A stretch of DNA of 7,666 nucleotides from Pseudomonadota bacterium (GCA_021781695.1 JAJXWG010000075.1:1-7666), one strand, 5' to 3'. Numbered from the stretch's first letter, positions 1 to 6,233 are shown. The notes: generated by a model not told the origin, from the letters alone. Program-made: numbers and translations.

Positions 1-395
1 CCTCGATGGATTACGAGTTCAAGGAGTACCGCGCGGCGGATGTGGTCAAGGTGGACATGCTGATCAACGGCGACAAGGTCGATGCGCTGGCGGTGATCGT
101 GCATCGCGCCAACAGCCAGTACCGCGGACGCGAGGTGGCGGCCAAGATGCGCGAGCTGATTCCGCGCCAGATGTACGATGTGGCGATACAGGCGACCATA
201 GGTTCGAATATCATCGCGCGCGAAAATGTGAAGGCGATGCGCAAGAACGTGCTTGCCAAGTGTTACGGCGGCGACATCTCGCGCAAGAAGAAGCTGCTGG
301 AGAAACAGAAGGCGGGCAAAAAGCGCATGAAGCAGGTGGGCAATGTGGAGATTCCACAGGAAGCTTTTCTGGCCATCCTGCGTGTGGATGACTGA
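1..395 (+). CDS. lepA: Elongation factor 4 (LepA), C-terminal part, truncated at the window start
   Basis: This is the last ~130 residues of LepA/EF4, a ribosome-associated translational GTPase that acts on elongating or assembling ribosomes and can promote back-translocation. The frame is open from position 3, so the ATG at position 6 is internal (the preceding codon is Ser) and not a start. The GTPase and EF-G-like domains lie upstream of the window. What remains is the end of the domain V-like fold (MDYEFKEYRAADVVKVD, then VDALAVIVHRANSQYRGRE) and the LepA-specific C-terminal domain that contacts tRNA and ribosome, with the family signatures NVLAKCYGGDISRKKKLLEK, GKKRMKQVGNVEIPQEAF and the final LAIL. 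The C-terminus is complete and close to the E. coli protein residue by residue. lepB follows after 55 nt, the usual proteobacterial lepA-lepB pairing. No terminator is visible after the stop, so co-transcription is likely. Confidence 0.97.
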   Translation, partial: SMDYEFKEYRAADVVKVDMLINGDKVDALAVIVHRANSQYRGREVAAKMRELIPRQMYDVAIQATIGSNIIARENVKAMRKNVLAKCYGGDISRKKKLLEKQKAGKKRMKQVGNVEIPQEAFLAILRVDD

Positions 396-450
396 TTGCC
401 TTGTGCGTTAAAATGGTTTTGTTTATAGATGTCAGGTATAGGGAATAAAA

Positions 451-1251
451 ATGGATTTTGCTTTGATCATGTTTGTGCTGCTGCTGGTGACGGGCAGCAT
501 ATGGTTGCTGGACAGGTTTGTTCTGGCAAAAAATCGCGCCAGCGGTGTGGCCGATCCCTGGTGGGTCGAATATGCAAAGAGCTTCTTTCCTGTCATCCTG
601 ATCGTATTCTGCATACGCTCGTTTCTGGTCGAGCCGTTCAAGATTCCATCCGGGTCGATGATTCCGACCCTGCAAGTCGGGGACTTCATACTGGTGAACA
701 AATATACCTATGGAATCAGATTGCCGATCATCGACCAGAAAATCATCCAGATCAACAACCCTCAGCGCGGCGATGTGATGGTGTTCCACTACCCTGAGAA
801 TCCCTCGGTTGACTATATCAAGCGCGTGGTCGGCGTGCCGGGAGACACCATAGAGTACAGAAACAAGCATCTCACCATAAATGGAAAAGAACAGATGCAG
901 CAGCCAGAGGGTGATTATAATTACGTCGAAAGCGGACTGAATTTTGTGCATACTGAAAAACTTTCAGAGATGCTGGGAAAAAAGCGCCACGACATTTTGA
1001 TCAACCCGGATATGCCCAATGTGCATCTGGGTTCGGTTGCGGATTTTCCGGGGCGGGAGAACTGCATTTATGACGACGAGTCTGTGCGCTGCACGGTGCC
1101 TGCGGGAAATTACTTCATGATGGGCGACAATCGCGACAACAGCCGCGACAGCCGTTATTGGGGTTTTGTGCCGGACAAGGAAATCGTCGGCAAGGCATTT
1201 TTCATATGGATGAATTTTTCTGATCTGAAACGAATTGGCCTGTCCATTTAA
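451..1251 (+). CDS. lepB: Signal peptidase I (leader peptidase)
   Basis: A 266-residue type I signal peptidase, the inner-membrane enzyme that removes signal peptides from exported proteins on the periplasmic side. There are two hydrophobic membrane segments, about residues 3-21 and 44-60, joined by a charged cytoplasmic loop as in E. coli LepB. The Ser/Lys dyad is visible. The nucleophile is Ser69 in PSGSMIPTL (family box B) and the general base is Lys124 in DYIKRVVGVPGD (box D). Box E, GDNRDNSRDSRYWGFVP, is intact at about 225-241. Between boxes D and E there is an insert (about 136-217) with two cysteines, Cys205 and Cys214, that could form a periplasmic disulfide; this is inference. ATG 451 is preceded by AGGGAA at suitable spacing, and no other start would keep the first membrane segment. 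The gene lies 16 nt before the DUF4845 gene and probably shares its transcript. Confidence 0.97.
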   Translation: MDFALIMFVLLLVTGSIWLLDRFVLAKNRASGVADPWWVEYAKSFFPVILIVFCIRSFLVEPFKIPSGSMIPTLQVGDFILVNKYTYGIRLPIIDQKIIQINNPQRGDVMVFHYPENPSVDYIKRVVGVPGDTIEYRNKHLTINGKEQMQQPEGDYNYVESGLNFVHTEKLSEMLGKKRHDILINPDMPNVHLGSVADFPGRENCIYDDESVRCTVPAGNYFMMGDNRDNSRDSRYWGFVPDKEIVGKAFFIWMNFSDLKRIGLSI

Positions 1252-1256
1252 CACAA

Positions 1257-1262
1257 AGGGGA
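1257..1262 (+). promoter_or_regulatory. Ribosome binding site that fixes the DUF4845 start
   Basis: AGGGGA, 5 nt before ATG 1268, is a strong Shine-Dalgarno match. It favours this start over the in-frame ATG at 1235, which would lie inside the end of lepB and add 11 residues before the typical N-terminus. Confidence 0.7.
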
Positions 1263-1267
1263 ACAGT

Positions 1268-1642
1268 ATGAACATATCGAAACCCGGCATTCAGCGCGGC
1301 ATCACGCTTTCAGGTTTGATCGCAGGCGCATTTGTTCTGGTGCTGGTTGTATCCACCGGCCTGAAACTGGTTCCCTCATACATAGAAAACGCAGAGATAC
1401 AGAAAATATTCAACGAGGTTTCCAACGATCCTGCCATGCAAAAAACTTCCCTGAGCGATATACGCCTGTCTTATGCCAGGCGCGCCTCGATCGACAATAT
1501 CCAGGCGATCAAGCCTGACGACATCGATGTCGACACGAGTTCAGGAAAACCGGTGTTGAGCGCGAGTTATTTTGTCAAAATCCCGCTTGCGGGCAACATC
1601 AGTTTTTATCTTGATTTCAATCCTGTCAGTGGGAAAGGTTAA
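1268..1642 (+). CDS. DUF4845 family single-pass membrane protein, function unknown
   Basis: A 124-residue protein that I recognise as DUF4845, a small family found between lepB and rnc in many beta- and gammaproteobacteria. No biochemical role is established as far as I know. It has a short positive N-terminus (MNISKPGIQRG), one hydrophobic segment at about residues 12-32 (ITLSGLIAGAFVLVLVVSTG), then a polar domain of about 90 residues beginning KLVPSYIENAEIQKIF, the conserved part of the family. The RGITLSGLI start recalls a type IV prepilin N-terminus (G followed by a hydrophobic TLIE-type helix). However, the conserved Glu at +5 is replaced by Gly and the rest is not pilin-like. The start is set by AGGGGA just upstream. 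An alternative in-frame ATG at 1235 would overlap lepB. The 3' end overlaps the start of rnc by 14 nt. The predicted topology places the polar domain in the periplasm, which is inference. Confidence 0.85.
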   Translation: MNISKPGIQRGITLSGLIAGAFVLVLVVSTGLKLVPSYIENAEIQKIFNEVSNDPAMQKTSLSDIRLSYARRASIDNIQAIKPDDIDVDTSSGKPVLSASYFVKIPLAGNISFYLDFNPVSGKG

Positions 1643-2312
1643 CGAAAATCTGTGCCGGCAGCTGGGGCATGCATTCAAGGATGCGAGGCTGCTTGAGCGC
1701 GCACTGACGCATCGCAGTTATGCGCCCGAGCATTACGAAAGGCTGGAATTTCTGGGAGACAGCATTTTAGGCTGTGTAATCGCCAAATATCTGTATAGCG
1801 AGTTTCCAGACATGAGCGAGGGGGAATTGTCCAGGCTGAGGTCCAACCTGGTCAAGGAATCCGCGCTCGTGCTGTTTGCCGAGCAACTCGAGCTCGGACG
1901 CTACTTGAGGCTGGGCGAAGGCGAACGAAAGAGCGGCGGCTTTCGCAGGCCCTCGATACTGGCGGATGCAGTGGAGGCATTGATAGGCGCGGTATTTCTG
2001 GATGGCGGATTCGACTCTGCCGAGCAGGCCGTGCTGAACCTGTTTGTGCCCTATCTTGCCAGGGTGGACATCAGGACGTTGGGCAAGGATGCCAAGACGC
2101 TGTTGCAGGAATATCTGCAGGGGCGCCGCCTTGCGCTGCCCGACTACAGCGTGACTGATACACAGGGTGTTGCGCATGAGCAACTGTTCCGGGTTGAATG
2201 CGCGATACCCGCGCTCAGAATCGTTACACAGGGGGCTGGCAGCAGCCGCCGCAATGCCGAACAGCAGGCAGCCCTTGCTGCTTACCAACTGATTGGGAAT
2301 AAACATGAATGA
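1629..2312 (+). CDS. rnc: Ribonuclease III
   Basis: A 227-residue double-strand-specific endoribonuclease that processes rRNA precursors and structured mRNAs in the cytoplasm as a Mg2+-dependent homodimer. From the GTG start the catalytic signature ERLEFLGDS falls at 37-45 (Glu37, Glu40, Asp44), and Asp113/Glu116 lie in LADAVEALIGAVFLD. These are the E. coli residues E38, E41, D45, D114 and E117 shifted by exactly one, which argues strongly for GTG 1629 as the start. The double-stranded-RNA-binding domain occupies about 154-224 (DAKTLLQEYLQG, then a basic GAGSSRRNAEQQAALAAYQLIG). The total is one residue longer than E. coli's 226. In-frame TTG codons at 1572 and 1611 would add unsupported residues. 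No Shine-Dalgarno precedes the GTG, which overlaps the DUF4845 end by 14 nt, so translation probably depends on coupling. The 3' end overlaps era by 8 nt. Confidence 0.96.
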   Translation: MGKVNENLCRQLGHAFKDARLLERALTHRSYAPEHYERLEFLGDSILGCVIAKYLYSEFPDMSEGELSRLRSNLVKESALVLFAEQLELGRYLRLGEGERKSGGFRRPSILADAVEALIGAVFLDGGFDSAEQAVLNLFVPYLARVDIRTLGKDAKTLLQEYLQGRRLALPDYSVTDTQGVAHEQLFRVECAIPALRIVTQGAGSSRRNAEQQAALAAYQLIGNKHE

Positions 2313-3234
2313 AGTTGTCGCACAGGGCGGAAATTTTCGCAGCGGTTATATTGCCATCGTAGGGCGTCCGAACGTGGGCAAGTCTACGCTGCTCAATCAC
2401 CTGATTGGGCAGAAAATCAGCATCACCTCGAGCAAGGCGCAAACCACGCGCCACCGCATACACGGCATTTTTACCGATGAGCATGCGCAGTTCGTGTTTG
2501 TCGATACGCCCGGGTTCCAGATGAAGCATCTCAATGCGTTGAACCGCGGAATGAACCGGGTGGTGACCAGCAGCCTGCGCGATGTCCAGGTGGTTTTATA
2601 CGTGCTGGAGGCGATGCGCTACGACGAGCGTGACCAGGAAGTGCTGCAGCTCTTGCCTGATAACCGGCCTGTCGTTCTGGTGATCAACAAGATCGATGCA
2701 ATCGAGGACAAGGGCCAGCTGTTCGATTTTGCAGAGCGCGTTTCAAATGAATTCAAACAAGTCCTGAGCCGTGCCGAAGGATTTGCCGACATCGTTCCGG
2801 TGAGCGCGAAATTCGGCAAGAAAATCGAGGAATTGCGCGAAACCCTGCGCGGCTTTTTGCCCGAGGGCGGCCTGATCTATGATGCGGATGACGTGACGGA
2901 TCGCAGCGAGCGCTTTCTGGCGGCGGAAATCCTGCGCGAGAAGGTGTTCCGTTTCACAGGCGAAGAGCTGCCGTATTCTGTGAGCGTGGTGATCGAGGCA
3001 TTCAAGATGGACAAGAAGTTGCGCCGCATCAGCGCTGCGATTCTGGTGGACAAGGAGGCGCACAAGATGATGCTGCTTGGCAAGAAGGGCGAGAAGATCA
3101 AGGAGATCGCAACCCAGGCGCGGCTTGATATGGAAAAGCTGTTCGATGGCAAGGTTTTTCTCGAGGTGTTCATCAAGGTGCGCAGCGGCTGGGCGGATGA
3201 CGCGCGCATGTTGCAGACGCTGGGTTACGAGTAA
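2305..3234 (+). CDS. era: GTPase Era
   Basis: A 309-residue essential GTPase that binds the 3' end of 16S rRNA and helps assemble the 30S subunit. The N-terminal GTPase domain shows G1 GRPNVGKS (20-27), the switch I region KAQTTRHRIHG (44-54), G3 DTPG (67-70), G4 NKID (128-131) and G5 SAK (167-169). The C-terminal KH RNA-binding domain has GKKGEKIKEI from residue 259 and ends with the family motif KVRSGWADDARMLQTLGY. ATG 2305 has GGGA at 2295-2298 and sits inside the end of rnc as ATGAATGA, so the two genes overlap by 8 nt. An in-frame TTG at 2293 is less likely because the Shine-Dalgarno lies within it. The pairing of rnc and era, a processing nuclease and a 16S assembly factor, is conserved across many bacteria. 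All motifs are intact. Confidence 0.98.
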   Translation: MNEVVAQGGNFRSGYIAIVGRPNVGKSTLLNHLIGQKISITSSKAQTTRHRIHGIFTDEHAQFVFVDTPGFQMKHLNALNRGMNRVVTSSLRDVQVVLYVLEAMRYDERDQEVLQLLPDNRPVVLVINKIDAIEDKGQLFDFAERVSNEFKQVLSRAEGFADIVPVSAKFGKKIEELRETLRGFLPEGGLIYDADDVTDRSERFLAAEILREKVFRFTGEELPYSVSVVIEAFKMDKKLRRISAAILVDKEAHKMMLLGKKGEKIKEIATQARLDMEKLFDGKVFLEVFIKVRSGWADDARMLQTLGYE

Positions 3235-3237
3235 AAG

Positions 3238-3254
3238 CAGCTGGCAGCCAGTTG
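3238..3254 (+). other. Small hairpin in the era-recO gap
   Basis: CAGCTGG and CCAGTTG can pair as a 7-bp stem (one G-U pair) around the 3-nt loop CAG, starting 3 nt after the era stop codon. It is followed by AAAATAGATAATTTT, not a T run, so it is not a standard terminator on this strand. It may instead be an mRNA-stability or processing element. Pairing was read by eye and folding energy was not computed. Confidence 0.35.
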
Positions 3255-3274
3255 AAAATAGATAATTTTGCAGA

Positions 3275-3994
3275 ATGACGAGTCGGCAAAACAGGCATCA
3301 GGATGAGCTGGCATTTGTGCTGCATTCCCACCCGTTCCGCGAAACCAGTCTGTTGCTCGACGTGTACAGCCGGCATCACGGCAGGCTTGCGATCGTGGCG
3401 CGTGGCGCCAGACGGCCTGGGTCGGCATTGCGCGGTGTGCTGATGAATTTTCAGCCTTTGCTGTTGTCCTGGTTTGGAAAGGGTGAGGTGCGCACCCTGC
3501 ATGCCGCGCAGTGGCAGGGAGGGCAGCCTTATTTGCAGGGTACCGCGCTGATGTGCGGGTTCTATCTCAATGAGCTGCTGATCAACCTCTTGGCGCGCGA
3601 CGATGCCCATGAGCAATTGTTCGATTATTACCGGGCAACCCTGTATCGGCTGGCGCATGAGTCTGACCATGCGGCAAGCCTGCGCTGTTTTGAAAAACAC
3701 CTGCTGCAGGAGCTGGGCTATGCGCTGGAACTGAAAAAAGAAGCGGGCAGCAACAAACCCATACTGCCCGAAATTTGTTATCGTTATGTCGCGGAAAAGG
3801 GCGCGCTGCCCGATGATGGCAATGCAGGCCTGAAAGTGCAGGGGAAAACGCTGCTGGCGATGGCTGACGATGATTATGCGGACCCCGTGGTGATACAGCA
3901 GAGCAAGCAGCTGATGCGCATGATGCTGAATCATCATCTTGGCGGCAAGGTGCTGCATACCCGTGAACTGATCAAGGATTTGCAAAAAAAATGA
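3275..3994 (+). CDS. recO: DNA repair protein RecO
   Basis: A 239-residue RecO, the recombination mediator that works with RecR (and RecF) to load RecA onto SSB-coated single-stranded DNA in gap repair and that anneals complementary strands. The N-terminal OB-fold region is clear: AFVLHSHPFRETSLLLDVYSR at about 13-33, then HGRLAIVARGARRPGSALRG, the best-conserved RecO motif. A helical C-terminal domain follows, with CFEKHLLQELGYALEL at about 138-153. The four-cysteine zinc motif of some RecO proteins is absent, as is usual in proteobacterial members. ATG 3275 matches the expected N-terminus but has no clear Shine-Dalgarno, and the gene stands 40 nt after era. The last codons lie in an A8 run (3984-3991), and the stop overlaps the pdxJ start as ATGA. 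The family call is firm although RecO is a divergent family. Confidence 0.95.
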   Translation: MTSRQNRHQDELAFVLHSHPFRETSLLLDVYSRHHGRLAIVARGARRPGSALRGVLMNFQPLLLSWFGKGEVRTLHAAQWQGGQPYLQGTALMCGFYLNELLINLLARDDAHEQLFDYYRATLYRLAHESDHAASLRCFEKHLLQELGYALELKKEAGSNKPILPEICYRYVAEKGALPDDGNAGLKVQGKTLLAMADDDYADPVVIQQSKQLMRMMLNHHLGGKVLHTRELIKDLQKK

Positions 3995-4782
3995 TTAAAC
4001 TAGGATTGAACATCGACCACATTGCCACGTTGCGCCAGGCGCGCGGTGCGCGTTATCCCAACCTGGTGCGAGCAGCGCTGATTTGCGAGGAGGCAGGCGC
4101 TGATGCGATCACGCTGCATCTGCGCGAGGACAGGCGCCACATTCAGGACAAGGATGTGGTCGTGTTGCGCGAGATGCTGCAGACCCGCATGAATCTCGAG
4201 TGCGCAGTCACCGACGAGATGATCAACAATGCGCTGCTCATCAAACCGCACGATTTGTGTCTGGTGCCTGAAAGGCGCGAAGAACTGACGACCGAGGGAG
4301 GGCTTGACGTGATACGCTATTTCGACGCGATCAAATCAGCCACCGGGCGCTGTGCCGATGCAGGGATACGCGTGTCCCTGTTCATCGATCCCGATGTCAG
4401 GCAAATCGATGCCGCATGCCGCATCGGCGCTCCTGCGATCGAGCTGCATACGGGGCAGTATGCTGAAGCTGACAGCGTGCCTGCAAGGAAGGAAGAGCTG
4501 GAACGCCTGCGATTTGCGGCAGCGCACGCCAGCCAGCAGGGCTTGCAGGTGAATGCGGGACATGGCCTGCACTATCACAACGTGCAGGATATCGTTGCGA
4601 TTCCGAATATCGCGGAGCTCAATATCGGTCATGCGATCATTGCCGAATCGCTGTTCATCGGGCTGGATGCTGCTGTGCGCAAGATGAAGCGCTTGCTGAT
4701 GGCAGGGATTCCACCTGATGAAAAAACCGGCCATTCGACTAAGCTTGCGGCCAGCAATGACGCTGGTTACCCGCGGGAATGA
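3991..4782 (+). CDS. pdxJ: Pyridoxine 5'-phosphate synthase with a C-terminal extension
   Basis: A 263-residue PdxJ, the cytoplasmic TIM-barrel enzyme that condenses 1-deoxy-D-xylulose 5-phosphate with 3-amino-2-oxopropyl phosphate to make pyridoxine 5'-phosphate in the DXP-dependent vitamin B6 pathway. Visible active-site and phosphate-binding elements are NIDHIATLRQARG (His10 at 7-19), the catalytic loop HLREDRRHI (His43, Arg45, His50), MNLE with Glu70, LVPERREELTTEGGLDV, SLFIDPD, ELHTGQYA, NAGHGLHYHN (His191) and ELNIGHAII. The E. coli enzyme is 243 residues and ends just after the KMKRLL helix; this one continues for about 24 polar residues (240-263). The ATG overlaps the recO stop by 4 nt, with AAGGA 12 nt upstream, so coupling is likely. 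acpS follows after 3 nt; pdxJ-acpS adjacency is common in proteobacteria. Confidence 0.97.
   Translation: MIKLGLNIDHIATLRQARGARYPNLVRAALICEEAGADAITLHLREDRRHIQDKDVVVLREMLQTRMNLECAVTDEMINNALLIKPHDLCLVPERREELTTEGGLDVIRYFDAIKSATGRCADAGIRVSLFIDPDVRQIDAACRIGAPAIELHTGQYAEADSVPARKEELERLRFAAAHASQQGLQVNAGHGLHYHNVQDIVAIPNIAELNIGHAIIAESLFIGLDAAVRKMKRLLMAGIPPDEKTGHSTKLAASNDAGYPRE
4749..4777 (+). repeat. Two adjacent inverted repeats at the pdxJ-acpS junction
   Basis: GGCCAGC and GCTGGTT (4749-4768) can pair as a 7-bp stem with two G-U pairs and a 6-nt loop. Next to it is the perfect 8-bp palindrome CCCGCGGG (4770-4777), whose right half is part of the likely acpS ribosome binding site. The stretch lies within the PdxJ tail codons. 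On the minus strand it reads CATTCCCGCGGG then CCAGCGTCATT, which recalls the ATTCCCGC/GCGGGAAT extragenic palindromes common in proteobacteria. Descent from one is inference. Confidence 0.4.
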
Positions 4783-4785
4783 TGC

Positions 4786-5166
4786 ATGATTTTCGGGATA
4801 GGCACCGACATCGTCGAGTATGCGCGCATCGAATCGATGTGGCAGCGCTATCAGACCAGACTGGCAGAGCGCATGCTGAGCGCAGCCGAGTTTCCTGAGT
4901 ATCTTGCGCACACGCAACCGGCGCGCCTGCTGGCAAAGCGCTTTGCCGCCAAGGAAGCCTTTGCCAAGGCGGTGGGCAGCGGCCTTAGATATCCTGTCAG
5001 CCTGACGCTCATCAGCGTGACACACGACGGTCTGGGCAAACCCGTGTTGCAGTTCGACCCTGTGCTGCGCACCTATCTGGCCCGGCTTGGCATCAGCGGA
5101 CATCATCTTTCATTAAGCGACGAGCGCAACATGATCGTCGCATTTGTCGTGCTGGAAACCAATTGA
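4786..5166 (+). CDS. acpS: Holo-[acyl-carrier-protein] synthase
   Basis: A 126-residue AcpS, the same length as the E. coli protein. It transfers the 4'-phosphopantetheine arm of coenzyme A to a serine of acyl carrier protein and so activates fatty acid synthesis; it acts as a cytoplasmic trimer. The Mg2+-binding and catalytic elements are intact: GIGTDIVEYARIE at 4-16 with Asp8, and LAKRFAAKEAFAKA at 49-62 with Glu57 and Lys61. The C-terminal strand region has LGKPVLQF and HLSLSDERNMIVAFVVLE. The start ATG 4786 places Asp8 and Glu57 one residue earlier than E. coli Asp9 and Glu58. Its GGGAA Shine-Dalgarno (4775-4779) sits in a palindrome and within the end of pdxJ, so translation may be coupled to or modulated by local structure. 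nagZ follows after 10 nt. Confidence 0.97.
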   Translation: MIFGIGTDIVEYARIESMWQRYQTRLAERMLSAAEFPEYLAHTQPARLLAKRFAAKEAFAKAVGSGLRYPVSLTLISVTHDGLGKPVLQFDPVLRTYLARLGISGHHLSLSDERNMIVAFVVLETN

Positions 5167-5167
5167 C

Positions 5168-5171
5168 GGAG
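5168..5171 (+). promoter_or_regulatory. Ribosome binding site that fixes the nagZ start
   Basis: GGAG, 5 nt before ATG 5177, supports this start. An in-frame TTG at 5144 would lie inside acpS and add 11 residues before the conserved N-terminus GPVMLDVLGTEL. Confidence 0.65.
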
Positions 5172-5176
5172 CTGCC

Positions 5177-6226
5177 ATGAGTTTAGGACCGGTCATGCTG
5201 GATGTGCTGGGCACGGAGTTGACGCCTGATGACGAGGCGCGTCTGATGAATCCGCTGGTGGGCGGCGTGATTTTATTCAAACGCAATTTTGCTTCAATTG
5301 CACAGTTGACCAGGCTGACTGTAGCGATACGAGCGCTGCGCCCCACGCCGCTTCTGGTCGCTGTGGATCACGAAGGCGGGAGGGTGCAGCGTTTTCACGA
5401 AGGGTTTACAAGAATTCCGGCGATGCGCGAACTGGGTATGATATGGGACCATCAACCGCAGCGCGCACGCCATCTGGCACACCAGACCGGCTTTGTGCTG
5501 GGAGCCGAGTTGCGCGGCTGCGGCGTGGATTTCAGTTTTACGCCGGTGCTGGACGTGGATCATGGAAGAAGCGGCGTGATCGGCGACCGCGCATTTCACA
5601 GCGACCCAGAGGCAATCTCCGAGCTTGCGCACCATTTGCTGCTGGGGTTGAAAGAGGCTGGCATGCACACGGTAGGCAAGCATTTTCCGGGGCATGGCTT
5701 CGTTGTCGCAGATTCGCATCTTTCGATACCCGTGGATGAGCGAAAATTTGTGGACATAGAACTTTGCGATCTGGTGCCGTTTAGGAAAATGATCTCCTTC
5801 GGGCTGACGGCAATCATGCCCGCCCATGTGATCTATCCCGCAGTGGACAGTCGCCCGGCAGGATTTTCACCTGTCTGGCTCAAGGATATCCTGCGCGGCA
5901 CGCTGGATTTCGAGGGCTGCATCTTCAGCGACGACCTGAGCATGGAAGGAGCGACGGTGGCCGGCGGCATCGTTGAGCGCGCCTCAGCAGCTTTGAATGC
6001 CGGATGCGACATGGTGCTGGTGTGCAACAAGCCCGAATCGGCAGATGAGCTCCTGGCTGGTTTGCATTGGGAAATGCCCGTAACAAGCCGCGCCCGCCTG
6101 ATACACATGCGCGGCGCGCCGCATCCTGTGCCGCTTGCAAAGCTGCACGAGGACGGACATTTTTTGAAGGCGCTGAAGGAAGTATCCGGTATAGGCATAA
6201 GCTCGCCAGAATTACCGTTGGCCTAG
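5177..6226 (+). CDS. nagZ: Beta-N-acetylhexosaminidase NagZ (glycoside hydrolase family 3)
   Basis: A 349-residue single-domain GH3 enzyme that removes N-acetylglucosamine from GlcNAc-1,6-anhydroMurNAc peptides in the cytoplasm during peptidoglycan recycling. In other bacteria its product controls AmpR-type beta-lactamase induction. Signatures in order are GPVMLDVLGTEL (4-15), VGGVILFKRNF (28-38), VAVDHEGGRVQRF (61-73), FSFTPVLDVDHG (119-130), the GH3 hallmark KHFPGHG (168-174) with the flexible-loop acid/base pair Asp179 and His181 (DSH), IMPAHVIYP (213-221) and FSDDLSMEGA (250-259), whose first Asp (252) is the expected nucleophile. No signal peptide is present, in keeping with cytoplasmic NagZ. 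The length is near E. coli's 341. The second Asp motif reads VDHEGG where E. coli has VDQEGG, a normal variant. The 3' end forms part of a hairpin followed by a T run. Confidence 0.97.
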   Translation: MSLGPVMLDVLGTELTPDDEARLMNPLVGGVILFKRNFASIAQLTRLTVAIRALRPTPLLVAVDHEGGRVQRFHEGFTRIPAMRELGMIWDHQPQRARHLAHQTGFVLGAELRGCGVDFSFTPVLDVDHGRSGVIGDRAFHSDPEAISELAHHLLLGLKEAGMHTVGKHFPGHGFVVADSHLSIPVDERKFVDIELCDLVPFRKMISFGLTAIMPAHVIYPAVDSRPAGFSPVWLKDILRGTLDFEGCIFSDDLSMEGATVAGGIVERASAALNAGCDMVLVCNKPESADELLAGLHWEMPVTSRARLIHMRGAPHPVPLAKLHEDGHFLKALKEVSGIGISSPELPLA

Positions 6227-6233
6227 CTTTTTT
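6199..6233 (+). terminator. Possible Rho-independent terminator at the end of nagZ
   Basis: AAGCT (6199-6203) pairs with AGCTT (6225-6229), and inside it GCCAG (6205-6209) pairs with TTGGC (6218-6222, one G-U pair) around an 8-nt loop. A small 1x2 internal loop separates the two stems. The 3' side runs into six T residues (6228-6233), two of them in the stem. The upstream arm lies in the last nagZ codons. It is moderate in strength and may be leaky; energy was not computed. Confidence 0.45.

Noticed and set aside
401..429. A possible promoter for lepB: TTGTGC and TATAGA with a 17-nt spacer, plus TAAAAT at 409-414
   Set aside because: Matches are only 3 of 6 and 4 of 6, and several A/T-rich hexamers in the gap score equally. 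lepA-lepB co-transcription is the usual arrangement.
211..951. A 246-codon open frame on the minus strand across the end of lepA and lepB
   Set aside because: It is antisense to two firmly identified genes, has low-complexity His/Arg-rich content typical of a shadow frame, and resembles no family I know.
1298..1363. DUF4845 protein as a true type IV prepilin
   Set aside because: The RG-hydrophobic start is suggestive, but the +5 Glu is Gly and the soluble part matches the DUF4845 pattern, not a pilin head.
3261..3266. GATAAT just before recO as a -10 box
   Set aside because: There is no -35 or extended -10 partner, and it lies only 8 nt from the start codon, which would leave an almost leaderless transcript.
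3173..3985. A 270-codon open frame on the minus strand opposite recO
   Set aside because: recO is clearly coding on the plus strand over the same bases. The antisense product is Gln/His-rich with no recognisable motif or start signal.
4718..4789. A 23-residue plus-strand frame (MKKPAIRLSLRPAMTLVTRG and a few more) inside the pdxJ end, stopping as ATGA on the acpS start, with AGGGA upstream
   Set aside because: It could be a coupling leader peptide, but it overlaps pdxJ codons, is very short, and arises naturally from the inverted-repeat DNA. No independent evidence supports translation.
4336..5106. A 256-codon open frame on the minus strand opposite pdxJ and acpS
   Set aside because: It spans two conserved plus-strand genes and their junction, which is expected of a chance frame in GC-rich coding DNA.
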